DNA of 64,000 nucleotides. It comes from Cymodocea nodosa. Lineage: Eukaryota > Streptophyta > Magnoliopsida > Alismatales > Cymodoceaceae. Numbering within the stretch: position 1 is the first letter of the stretch; each line of letters starts with the position of its first letter. The notes beneath the pieces were generated by a model. That model was given only the letters and a program-made list of their open reading frames with translations. It was not told where the DNA came from and did not search any database. The translations under genes were made by a program, and so were the position numbers. Below, one piece after another: positions 38,101-51,526 of the stretch. The stretch is from positions 2,983,501-3,047,500 of the forward strand of contig CM072339.1 in the NCBI GenBank assembly GCA_036874045.1. Reading direction: 5' to 3'.

Positions 38101-41100
38101 ACATTGACTACCCATATGATATGGCGAGTAGAGAAGAAAGACAAATTTATAAAGAAAAAATGATGTGATCAAGAAAAGAACAACAGGAGAGAGAACAATT
38201 TAGATATTCATATGGTTCTTTAAGTTCTAGGTACTTTGAAAAGAGTAGTACATCTCATGCGTATGCACCTTCTACTTTAAAGAGAAAGGAAATTTTAGGT
38301 ATGTTTAAAATATATAGTCAAAGATATAAATGTCTAAATGTTGTAGTTGCTTAAGGTAACAAACAAAAGCAAAAAACATTGAAGGATACGTAGACAAATG
38401 CTAGAGAAAAAGTTGGAATTATTGTATCAAAGTTTATGTCTTACAATATCATCTCTACAAATGCAGTAAAATGACAATATCTACAAAATATGATAGATGT
38501 GATAGTAGAAGAAGGATTAGGTATAAAAACATTTCTACTTATTATGAAATTATGAACCAATATTTGAATTCAACAAAGAATGAACTCAATAGTTATATTG
38601 ATAGTTTGAAAAAACAATGGTTTACATATAGTGTGACTATCATGTGTGATGGATGAAATTCTAATACTAGCAAAGTTTCAAAGATTAATCTATATTGATG
38701 AAAAATTGTTGATACAATTTGGATTTTGAAAATGTTAATCTCGAAACTTGATATATTTTGAAGAATGCATTGGATTGTGTGATTTTTCATATAGGATTGG
38801 TGTGAAATCAACGAATCAAACGATATTCTTGACCTTTTCACTTGTTGGAGGACAAATCAATCGATCCATCATAAGGATCGATCAATCTACAAAACACAAA
38901 AGTCACTAGTCATTGAAAAGTTTTTAGTGAAACCCATTGTTCTATACTTCCACTAATTGTGAAAGGGTTTGTTGACTTCACATGGTCTTGAAGTGTTTGG
39001 ATAATTGTAGAGTTGAGGATAGACAATGAAAACACATTAGGGTTTTTAGACTTAATTTAGGGATAGAGTCATGGAGGAGGAAGAAGGAAGGAGGTGGTGA
39101 AGCATGTGAGACATGAGGGTGAAAGAAAAAATAGAGAAAAAGGAAAAGAAAGAAAAAGAGAAGGTGAAACTAAAGAAATAGAGAAAAAAGTAAAAAAATA
39201 AAAAAAGTTAGACTTGACAATGGAGATGAAAAAATTTAAAAAAAGAAAAATACAATTGCCCTTCACATCAAAGGGGTCTTTCCCTTTTGTGAAAGAGATT
39301 CCTTCCCCTTTACATCAAGAGAAAGGTTAAATTTTAATTCATGTGAATAATTTTTTTCAAAATAATTTAGAAAAAATATTATATTAAAATTATATCTAAA
39401 ATATAAAAAAATTAATAAAAAATTTGATTTAACAAGAAGTAGGGCTCTTTTACAAAATTATTGGATGCAACAAGGATATGAAATATATGGATACAACCCA
39501 TATGATTTTCCTAGATATTTAACATGAAATTAATTTTTGTATAATACTATTGTTATTGAGATCATATATGTCATTATAAGTTTTTTTCACTTATTGATAT
39601 ATGATAATTACCTAAAAAATTTATTTAAGTTTTTTCAATGCTTATTATAACTTCTTTTATCTTATACCTAAATTTTAAGTTTAACTTTTTAATTTTTTAC
39701 TCATTTCTATAAAAGTACTGTGTTTCCACTTTTTAATTTCAATATGTTTTCTTTTTCCATTGGATCAATCCTTGATATGATACTGATATTTAAAACTTTA
39801 CTAATGACACAACTAATTTTTACCCTAAAATCACTTGTTATAATTTTTTTTCCCAACGTTTTTTGAGTGTTCCTTGTGTAAGATCTCTAAACCTTAAGCT
39901 TTAATACCATGTGAGACTAATGAAAAAAGAATGATTGAGATTACATATTGAGGGTCATTATTACATAAATGTCCAAAAATCCATTTACCCACACCACTTA
40001 TATGGTATATCTAACATCTTCATACAATATAGCATTATTCTATTGTCCATTTCTTTACAATAAAAATTATGAAAATTTTCATATGCTGTGAAAATCAAAT
40101 ATGTTGTTTATAACACAAAAAGTATATTTACCTTGCACACTTTATGCATGTAAGTTAAGTTGCACTCTACTCATATGAATTTTAATTGATTTCCATGTCT
40201 AAAATAATAATGTAGTTTACCTAATTACAATTTTTTTGCAGTGACTTGAGTTTCAATAAATTTACAGCGAAAATTCCAGACAACTTTGCAAATCTGGCTA
40301 GGAATATCATTTATATGTAAGAAATTCTATTCATAATATACAATAATCATTTTATATTCATAATCAATGCCAATATCCTAACAGATTAGCTGCAATCATG
40401 CCACATATTTGCTTATCAAAAAATTAACACAACTTTGAATAATAATAAGCTACAAACATATGTGTATAATATCTTATAATTTTTTGAGGAAAGCATGAAT
40501 GGTGTCTACAATGACTCCCAAAGTCCCAACTACTTGTGATTATCCTTGTTAATATTTACAATTCATTGTATTGTAAAAAGTTCTTTATTGTCACATAGGA
40601 GAACTTAATATGGTAAACCTAAATGCCCACTTCATAAAACACATAAAATATGAGACACTATCCTTGTAGAATCATAATAGCTTATTTACATATATTTACT
40701 AAACAAAAAATTGAGAACAATGAATAATGAAATATTTACCATAATAAAAAAATCTATAATGTTTGCTAAAATTCAGAAGTCTATGTATCTCCAAATCGGC
40801 ATGTATTTGGTAATATATCATCATTAAAACCATCAATTCTTGTTACCAAGCAATTGAATCTAAAATTCAACATGTAACATATATGTGAAATTATTTCTTA
40901 TCAACATAATATAAAAAAAAACTTCAAAATGTCCCTTGTTTCTTCTTCAGTGAAAAATTAAACATTATAATGATTATCAATTTCAAAACCCTTAACTTTC
41001 TTGAGATTTGCATGAAAATCTATTCAAAGAATATTTCAGCATTAAATAAACAAAATTCACAAGCAATTAAATGGGCTTTGTATCACTCCATAGAGTCATC

Positions 41101-44100
41101 AACTTTATGCTTATTAGTGAACATCCCTCTATAGTGGACTACTAAAGCTTCTATAGCAACATCTTGATAGTCAATGCTTGCATTTTATCATCTATAGTAG
41201 TCTTCCATTGTGGAAGAGTTAATGTTTTTTTATAATTCCTAGGGATAGATTCTAATAATAAAGAAATGGTATATTGGTGAAAAGCAGATATAAGAGAATC
41301 ATAAGAGATAAAGTGGAAAATAGGATAGGTAGTAGTAGTTTATTTACCTTTACAATGTGCAAGGGGTATATTAAGATTTGAGACAATAGGATTTGCATCT
41401 GATAAGGAGGTTGATATGGTACTTATAGTAGGTGTTGTAATGTGGTACTGATGTTGATAGACTTGCAATTGACATGGCTATTCAAGCAATACAGTTGGTG
41501 ACTATTCTTCTCTTGCAGGTAAAGTGGCTAGGTTGATATAGAGAGGTTGAGGTAGAAGATCAGTATCAGATAAAAAAGTCAAATCTGCCAAAGGAAAGTG
41601 TATCTTCTAAAAAATTTACATTAGTCAATACAAAGCAACATGTGTTGGGAGGGGGAGTGTTAAGATTTATGTTATTGTTATGTTATATATAGGTATTTGG
41701 ATATGCTGAGTTATTGTGGTTATTATGTTAGGGATAATATTGTACTTTCTATTGTAACAATCCTAATGTAATATCCTCTAAATAAAATAGAGAGAGAAGG
41801 GGGAGTAGTAGCTAAGCAGGAACGATGACTTCCTTCTCCACCTTCCTCTTCTTTTAATCTCTCTAATTCGCCCACTAGGATTCCACTTAGTATTAGAGCA
41901 TTCGTTGACTGTATCATCTGCACTAGTGTTTCCCAAGGTCAACTCTTTTGCAGTCTCTTTGTAATCTGCTAAATTGATTGACGGTTTGTTCCCAAGCTGA
42001 CAGCTTGGTTCTCAAGCATGAGGGCCAATCATAGGAGCTTAGTGCTCTATTTGTGCATGTAAGTTGCATTTCTCTCCTCTTTTGTCCTTGATTGAAGGTT
42101 ACCAACAACCTCTTCTTTGGTTCATCACATCCTCTTGGATGTACGACTAAATGGTAGTGGCTTGTATTCCTCTCTAGTCATCCCCAGTTGATTAAGGACA
42201 GACCTTACTCTTGTGATACATACTCTAACCATCTCTTGTTTTACTGGTGACATGGAATCAATGGACAGATTTACTAAAAACCTAAGTGGTACTTCTTAAA
42301 AACTCAATGGAAAGAATTACATTCAATGGGCTCAAGGGTTTAGAAAATTTTTGGTGGCACATCGATGTATTAAACACATCACTTAGCCTTTGCTAGATGA
42401 TAAACATTTCAACCATGAAGATTGGTTTGTGATAGATGTGATATTGATTTCATGGATGTTAAACAATCTAGAACTTGAAGTTGCAATGAGTGTAGCACTT
42501 CTTGAGTCAACTAAAAGGATTTTTGACACTTTGGAGTTAACCTATGAAAATGTTAAAAACATTAGAAGAATTTTTGAAATCTATGAATCGATCTTTACTA
42601 GACGTCAAGGTGGATGCTCAGTACAAGAATACTTCACTTAATTTTGCACTTTAGCTGATAAACTTGAGACACATCAGCTGATTACTATTGATATTTAGCA
42701 AAATCGACGACATCGTGACGAGCTTCTTTTGATAGCTTATCTCAATGGTCTTGATTCAAAGGTTACAAGACCTATTTGGAATCATATCCTTAGCAACGAT
42801 ACTCTTCTAGATCTACAGATTACCTTCTCTAGAGTACTTTGACTATCCATTCCTATAGATCAAATATTTCACTTACTGTTGATCCCTTTGCTATGGCAAT
42901 TAGAGGGCAAGGATGCATAGGAGGCCATAGTAGTGGTTGGTCAGGTTAAGGCAGAATTCCATGTGAACATTATGAACAAACAAATCATAGGTTAGAAAAA
43001 TGTTAACAAAAGTTTGGTAAGCCCCAAGAATATGCTCAAATGACAACTAGCACAATAGATTTAACATCTAATGGTGCTATTTCATCTCTTGCTTAGAGAC
43101 CTCCATCCACTATCACCCTAACACAAACTGAATATTGTGAGTTTCTATAATCATATGATCAACAAGACTTTGCTACTACATTTCATGCAGTACCCTCTAC
43201 TTTAGGTACATATGCCTTCCTTGCTTCCTAAAATGACTTTTGGATAGTTGACTTAGACACCTCCTAAATTGAACATCTGATTTGGACCAAGAATTGGACG
43301 TTAGATCTGAGAACTCAAATTGGGGGACAATTTTATCAAAAAGGTAGCAACAAACAGTTCTTCTTTGTAATACCAACTAATAGTGATATCAGCAGTTGGA
43401 GGTTGATAGAGGTCAAACTCCTTTGCAATACCATGGAGAACATGTAGTATTCTTGGGGACTTTGTTCACCTTGCCAAAAAGTAAATAATTTTTCATACAC
43501 CTAAAAGGTTTTGATAATATTTTTTTCATAACCATATGTTTTCCTCAAAGATAATTAGATTTTTCTGGTGGGTCGCATCATAGAGACACTACGAGCAATA
43601 GTTGGCTCCAAGCTAGCAAGAAGCCATGAAATAATGACAACATCATTTGTAAACCAATCTCCTTATGCATTTGTTTTGTTATCTAGAGGGTCACATGTCA
43701 AGTGATCTAACTTCTTGTAGGTGAGTACGATAGTTTCAAAGCTTTGGGCCCACATTATGTAATTGGTACCATTGAGTTTTTCTGATATAGGTATAAAATT
43801 GTGAATCAAAGTGTCTTTGGAAGCCATCGACACAAGAGATAAGAAACACGCCATAGGTTCAAGGGTAAATTTTTACTAACACAACAAGGACAGTCAACAC
43901 CACAGGAAGACTACCTAACAAAGATAGCACTAGCTATTCACATCAACACTACTGATAAGACCGTCAGATCAAATAGTACACAAGAGAGGTAGCCAGCTTA
44001 CAAGAGGAGTAGAGGACAAGGTTGTTGCATTGTAGCCCTCATGCATAGGAAACAATAGTGTACCACAATTTAGTAGAATGATGGAAGATCTATCAATGAT

Positions 44101-47100
44101 GAACTGGCAAGCAAATAAAGGCTGGATTAGTGGATGGAAACGAAGGTAGCGATGAACGTCAATGGAACTAATGATAGAGGAAATAATTTTATTGCTTGAG
44201 ACAACAACTTGATGGTTGGACAACAATAGCAATGATAGCGGTAGGTGTCAGTGGAAGAGAAGAGCCCTAAACAACTTTAGGCTTTGATATCATGTTTAGA
44301 GAAGGATTATTGTTCATTGATTATGAAAAAATTACATTCATATATAAATATACATAAGAAGGCCTTATATGGATCCATAAATGGATAAATGGAGGATCCA
44401 TTTATCTAAGGCACATAACACCACATACTCACACATCTCAAGAAGACCATATATGGCCTAAAATAGAGTTTAAGGGTGTGATTTGATAAGTTTGTCTAGA
44501 TTCTTATAAAGGATGGTTTCAAGAGTTGTGTATTAGACCATTCCATTTTTCTAAAGATTACTAGAGCTGGAATGGTTATTATTGCAGTCTATATTGATGA
44601 CATTCTAGTTATTGACAATGATTCTCTTAATATAGTAGCTATAAAGAAATACTTGCAGGCTCATTTTGTTACAAAGGATATGTTTCTTATTCAACACAAA
44701 TATACACTAGATGTTTTGTAGGAAACTAGTCTCTTGGGTTGTAAACCTAAAATACTCTAATTGAACAAAATCCTCTCTTTTGGGATAATACTATTGAGTT
44801 ATTCGAAGATCCCGATTAATATAAGAGGTTAGTTGGCAAGTTAATATACCTTATTGTAACTCAACCAAACATTTCATATGCAGTTAGTCTCTTATCTTAG
44901 TTTATGCATAAGTCTAGAGAAATTCATTAACTTAGTGTCCTATGAGTCATTACATATCTAAAAAGGACATCCTAAAGGTATAGTTTACTCTAAGTATGGT
45001 TACTTAAAGATGTAAGTCTTTTTAGATTCTAGCTATGTTTGTGATCAGATAGATCAAAAGTCAATATTTGGATACTATACGTATGTTGGTGGTAACCTAG
45101 TCATATGATGAAACAAGAATTAGAATGTGATATTTAAATCTGGTGCTGAAGTTAAATATAGGTCAATGTCCTAAGCTACCAATGAGCTTATGTGGATAAA
45201 AAATCTCCTCATAGAATTACAGTTACCAATTTAAACACCCATAAATATGTATTATGATAACCAAATAGCTATTTATATTGCTCAGAATTCCGTCTTTCAT
45301 GAACGAACAAGGTATATTGAAATAGAATACCATTATTTTCATGACTTAATGATTATATCTACACCTTATACTAGGTCCTCAGAAGAAATTGTTGATATCT
45401 TCACAAAAGGTCTTCATGTTGGAGTATTTGAATATCATTGTAACAAGTTGAACATAATAGATGTATTTGCTCTACCTTAAAGGGGAGTGTTAAGTTATCA
45501 TGCTTATTATGTTAAGGGTAATATTGTACTTTTTATTGTAATACCTAACATAATACTCTATAAATAAAATAGAAAGATGAGGGGGCAATAGCTAAGCAGG
45601 AACAACTTCCTTCTCCTCATCCCTCTTCTTCTAGTGTCTCTAATCCACCCACCAGGATTCCATTGGATAAATGGATCTATAAGGGAGTGACTCCCATATA
45701 TAGACCTTGTCATCCTTCTTTTGTGGAATGAATAATCATCTTCTTCCTCTCTGCAAGGACAAATTTTATACTATTTTTATCAACAGTATCTCTTTGGAAT
45801 ATTCTAAAAGTTCCTACAACTTCCCTATTAAATAAATGGTACATGTCATAAGATATACATTAAAATTGTGGTTCATGTCATAACTTCCCTAGTAAATGAT
45901 GCATATCTTAGAATTTTCTCATTAACTTATTTCCTTTAAACAGATGAAGGAATTTGTGACTTCCTATTAGTACAAGTATGTCATACAACCTATCTAATCA
46001 ATATAAGAAAACATGACATCATGCATATCCAAATTCCTGAATAATAGCAGTTTCCATTTATCTCTTCTTTCACAAATAATATATGATTCATTTTGTTGTA
46101 GGTATCTTAACAACAACATGCTCAATGGTTCAATTCCAGATTGGATCTTGAAAAGTAACAAAAACCTGTATGTTTATGTTTATATATTTGAATTATTATT
46201 ATTATTTTTTGTGTTTTGTTATTTTGATTATATAATGTGCATTTTCATTTAACAAATAATGCAGGGATTTGTCTTTCAATAATTTTACAGGACCGCGTGC
46301 ACCAACTTCTTCAAAGGAGAAACCGTAACAACATATTGATACACTTGGGGTTTTCTCCATTTTGAAATTGTTCCCTTTATTAGTGCATTATGTTTATTCA
46401 TTCTGTTTCTATATACTTATACATGCAGGAATTTCGTTTCCAGTTATTCATCCCAAGAAAATGACAAGTAAGAATCTTGCATTATAGATCTGTTAGGCAA
46501 GTTTGTCATACTTCAGGAATTGCTACTTCTTCCTGTCATAAAAATATTTCTACTTGTTTCATAGGATATCCACATACTTCAGGAAGAACCTACCTTGTGC
46601 AGAAGAAGCTAAAAGTGAGAATAGACATTTTTTGAGACCTTGTGAGGTGAGAGCTCATAATTATTTTCCAGGGAACGTACTAACAATATCATATCATTTT
46701 TTCAGATCACAACTTGTTCATAAATTGTGGTGGACAAATGGAGAATATTAATGGAATCATGTATGAAGCAGACAGCCATCAAGAAGGCGAAGCCATATTC
46801 CATATCTCAAATAGTAAAAAATGGGCCTACAGCAGTACAGGACATTTTATTAGTGGTGTGCAAGAATTCATAAAATACAACTCAACAGTTTTGAATATGT
46901 CAGATTCAAAACTATTTGAATCTGCTCGCGTTAGTGCTTCATCTCTTACATACTTTGGACTCTGCTTAGAGAAAGGACCCTACACAGTAAACCTCAGCTT
47001 TGCAGAAATTATGTACACAAGTGATGAAACCTTTTCCAGTTTGGGCAGGCGGGTATTTGACATATCAATCCAGGTAAATGTGTTATTTCATGAGAAACTT

Positions 47101-50100
47101 TTATAATTTGTTCTTCTATTGCATTATTACCAAAGATTTTTCTTCTTTTACAGAACCAATTGAGAAAAAAAGATTTCAACATTGCAGAAACAGCTAATGG
47201 AACCGGTCGAAAAACCTTATTGACATTCAATGCAACAGTAAACCATAGCACTTTGGAGATTAATTTCCGATGGGCTGGAAAAGGAACAAATGCAATTCCT
47301 TGGAGAGGGGTTTATGGCCCACTTATATCTGCCATTTCAATTACATCAAGTGAGCTATTATAGATGCTTTCACTGTCTCTTTTCAAATTCTTTTCTTGTC
47401 ACATTTGAACTATCTGTTTATGCAGATTTTATTCCTCATCAAGGAAAGAAGGGATCATCTAGGAAGAATCAAATGCTTCTTGGCATTATCATTGCTTCCT
47501 GCATGACTATTTTGGCAATAGTGCTATTCCTTAGTTTTTGGTTGAGAAAGAAGTATCTGAAGAGCAGTGCAAATAGAAGTAAGGAGCATTTATCCTTTAC
47601 TTATTGTTGGTAAAGTTCATTTTAAGAAATTCTGTGTCAACTATCAGAAACAATAAAATAATGTAGTTTGAGAAAAACATGGGATTCCATTTAAATTTTC
47701 AAAATTGAACATGAAACTCTTGGAAAACTAAATTAAATGATTAAATTTAGTATTTATATTTACATTTTAAATGTGCATGACACATAAATACATCTCTTAA
47801 AATTATTCAATAAATCCCCAACCATAATGGAACTAAATACAAAAATGCACATGAACACTATGGGATGGCACCAACGCTAATTCACCCAAAGTACAATTCT
47901 TTCCCTTCAGCCACTTACTGTCATATGTGAATTGGATTAAAAATTGAATGATTCATTTTGACAAAATGAGTTTAGTACAATATATATATGTGGTATAACG
48001 GATCCATGTTAAATAGATACCCCTTTAACCACTTACATAACAAATAACCCTTATTTACCACACTACTCAAGATAGTGCATAGACATTTATCATGTATAGT
48101 TTATTATATAGTGACTCAAAAACATTGACACTTAGTCCCTTAGTAATGATATCTACAAATTACTCAGATCAAGGTAAGGAGTAGAAATCAAGTCTTTCAT
48201 CATCATATTTCGAACATAATAACAATCAATCTTAGTATAATTAGTGTATACATTTAAATGAAAATAACTATTTAGTTAGTTAGAAAAACAAGTTTACATA
48301 AAACAACATCTTGGATGTCTCTTGGATATGTTGTTCAAGGAGAATGTAGTGTATAAATTAAGAAAGCCATTTATAGCCTAAAACAAACTTTGTGTGTCTA
48401 GTTTGCAAAATTTAGTCAAGTTATGTTTAATAGAGGTTTTTGTCAATGTGCACTAGACCACTTTGTCTTTTATTGTAGGATTGTTGTTGGTTGTGTCATA
48501 TTAGTTGTATATGTTGACATCTTAACTACAGATAGTGATATTGAAGCAATTGTGAGCACCAACACCTATTTGTGGAAGTACTTTGCTACCAAAGACATGG
48601 ACAAACCAAAATATTTTTTGGGAATGAAGATGACATACTCTAAGGAAAAGATGGCTTTGTCACAATGGAAATATGGATTGGACTTGTAGCAAGAAATAGG
48701 ATAGCTAAGGTGTAAACCTGAGCTCACACTAATTGAGTCTAATCCTCTACTAGGTGTGGACCAAGAGAGAAGGTGAACTTTTTAAATAAAAATGAGACTT
48801 GGGAGGTGACCAAGTTGCTAGAAGGAAAGAAAATTTTACAGGGCAAGTAGGTATACTAGATCAAGGAAGAATCTAACGACTCCAAAAGATATAAAACAAA
48901 CTTTCATAGGGAAGAACATTGATTACATAAATTTTTTTTTTTCCAATAGTTAAGATGACAATAGTCAAATTGGTCCTAACTATTGTTGCTATAAAAGATC
49001 TACATCTAGAGTAGCTAGATGTCAAAACAATATTTCTACATAGTGATTTAGAGGAAGATATCTATATGAAGTAACTTGAAGGCTTCAAAATTCCTAACAA
49101 AGAAGCGCTTGTATGTAAACTAAAGAAATGTTTCTATAGTTTGAAACAAGTGTCATGATAGTAGTACAAGAGGTTCGATAAATTCATGTGTATCATTGGT
49201 TTTTGCAAATGCGACATAGACTTTTATTATTATTTTAAAGATTTAAACAATTACCATATTATACTATTATTATATGTAGATGATATATTTGTTGTAGGAT
49301 ATAATATGAAGGAGATCAACAAGTTAAAATAATAGATATCAAAGGAGTTTGATAGAAAGGATTTAGGTGAAGCTAATTAGATCTTTGAGATGAGAATTAT
49401 TTGTAATCATTCAAAATAGACATTGATCTTGTCTCAAGAGAAATATATTGAAAAAGTATTTAATAAATTCAACCTTATTAATACTGAATCAGTTGAAACA
49501 TTATTGAGGAGTCACTTCAAGTTAACTAAAGTGCAAATGCGAAAAATTGAAGAGGATAGAAAATACATGTTTAAAGTTTCATATACTTTAATAATTGAAA
49601 GCATAATATATGTAATGGTTTGCACTAGATTTGACATAGCTTATACTATAATAGTAGTGAGTAGATTTATGTTAGATCTAAAAAGGGAGTATTAGGAAGC
49701 TATAAAATAGATTCTATGCTATCTTAGAGGTTCCTCTCAAGTGTAGGATCGTGCTTTAGGGAGGGCAATGTAATGCTGGAAGGTTTCTTAGATGTAGATT
49801 TAGGAGGTGGCATGGATAAGAGTAAGAGTACCTTTGATTATGTCTTCATTTTTGGAAACACTTTAGTTAACTAAACGTCGAAGTTGCAAAGAATTGTCTC
49901 CTTCTCAACTACTGAAACAAAGTTAAGCACATTTAGATTAAATACTACTTCATTCAAGAGTTGGTTGAAAAAGGAACTTTGTTGTTGAAGAAGATAACAG
50001 ATGCTAAAAATTCATCTAACATATTGATAAAGAGTGTAAACACTTATAAGCTAAGGCTATATATAACCTTAGCTGACCTCCGACGCACTTAAAGAGGAGG

Positions 50101-51476
50101 CGTGACAAGGAACTCTAGAATTGGAGAAAGCTACTGAAGAGAGATTCTTGTAGTTGGCATCAATCTCCAAGTGGGAGATTGCTTGGTAAGGAAATTATTG
50201 AATCTAGATGTGTGGCATTTTTTGAATCCAAACATGGCATGTTGAGTTCCAAACACAACATGCTAGACTCAAACATGGTATCTTCTTGGATTGATGACAT
50301 GGACACATAAGAGTTCCTAGTAGAAGGTCATCAGATTTTTTCTGATGTTATCCATTAGAAATTTTGATATTGTGTGGATTAAAATTTTAATGGTTTATGA
50401 ATTGGAATTTCAATATTGTGGGAATCAAAATTCCAATGGTGTGGGATCAAAAATTCTAATAGTGTAATTTTGTGTTGTGTTGCCCTAGTTGTACTTGTAT
50501 AAATAAGTGTAAACACCTATAATGAAAAATAATCCTTTGACCCTAAACTTGTAATGGTGGTAAAAAGAAAACAATAGCTCTCTTATGCTTGTGGACATAG
50601 ACTGTTGTTGAATTATGTAAATCTCTTTGTCTTTTATGTGTGCTTGTTTATCTTAACTATTTTGTTCTTCCTCCTTGTGCACACATCGATAATCTTTAAC
50701 ATCCTCATTTTTAGGATAATTCATTCAAGAAACCTAGTGATCTTAAATAGTATAGAAGATTAATTGGAAAATTAATCTATCTCACCATTATAAGACCAAA
50801 CATTGCATACTCTATTAGCCTATCAAATTAGTATATGGATGAACCAAAAAAGGTATATTGATTAGGTTTATAACATGTACTTGCATATATCAAAGATACT
50901 CTAGGCAAGAGCTTAATATACAAGAGAAATGGTCATATGAAGGTTGAAGCTTACTTAGATTTTAACTATGTGAGTGACAAAGGAGATAAGAAGTCTACTT
51001 TAGATTTTTGTACCTATGGGAATATGTGGTAAAGTAAAAAGTAGAATGTGATGTCAAAATCAAGTTTAAAAGTTAAATGTAGGTCAATGGCACAAACTAC
51101 TTGCAAGATAATGTGAATAAGATCTTTACTTCAAAATTTGGGATCAACAATTCAACTTCTAATGTTCATGTATTGTGACAATTAGATAGCCATTTATATA
51201 GTGAGCAACCCTATCTTTTATGAGCATATTAAATACATTGAAGTTGATTGTCACTATGTTTGAAACATAATGATGAAGAGTTTAGTATCCACATCTTACA
51301 CTTTGTCTTTTGAACAACTTATAGATGCTTTCACCAAGAGTTTAAATGTTAATGTCTTTGAGTCTTTGTGCAACAAGTTGGGCATGATAAATGTCTATAT
51401 TTAGTTTGAGGGGGAGTGTATTAAATGAATGTGTTGATGGTTAAATGGATGTTTGGTTATGTCGATTCATATAATC

Positions 51477-51526
<50 letters not shown>

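Larger units (their letters stand above)
35887..38656 (+). pseudogene. hAT transposase pseudogene, split by solo LTR B
   Basis: ATG at 35887 begins [15 protein letters not shown], then [20 protein letters not shown], the BED zinc finger. The reading SGYS is cut by the solo LTR and resumes as SNVTK after it, restoring the SGYSNVTK motif of the finger. Farther on, 38090-38656 reads [30 protein letters not shown] and SVTIMCDG, the DUF659-side of plant hAT transposases. The RNase H-like core and dimerisation domain after TIMCDG are missing. Frame damage is extensive. Confidence 0.72.
33905..39450 (+). mobile_element. hAT element region, copy 2, with directly repeated end blocks
   Basis: A hAT transposase pseudogene (35887-38656) lies between two copies of the same pair of non-coding blocks. 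Block A (33905-34085 and 38665-38860) shares GATTTTTCATxTAGGATTGG. Block B (34985-35110 and 39335-39445) shares AAAATTTGATTTAACAAG. The direct order A-B ... A-B means either two overlapping family members or a duplication, not simple inverted termini. The leader at 35640-35830 has AATATTAGT words as in copy 1. No terminal inverted repeat or 8-bp target copy could be fixed, so the borders are approximate. Confidence 0.55.
41658..45662 (+). mobile_element. Ty1/copia retrotransposon with nested antisense copia piece
   Basis: 5' LTR 41658-41885 and 3' LTR 45488-45662 share TGTTAAG, GGxTAATATTGTACTTT, AATAAAATAGA, AGCTAAGCAGGAAC and the end CCAGGATTCCA or CTAGGATTCCA. Primer site TAGTATTAGAGC at 41888-41899. 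Polypurine tract AAAGGGGAG at 45479-45487. Gag at 42254-42640 ([41 protein letters not shown]). A decayed protease at about 43230. RT at 44560-44690 ([12 protein letters not shown], active site intact). RNase H to 45480 ([25 protein letters not shown]). Integrase is lost. No matching target copies were found (GGGAG and TTGGA). Confidence 0.8.

Noticed and set aside
46642-46751. Reading through the exon 16 donor as coding
   Set aside because: The frame stays open for a while but loses HNLFINCGG; the 64-bp intron with GTGAGG donor restores the conserved malectin-like start.
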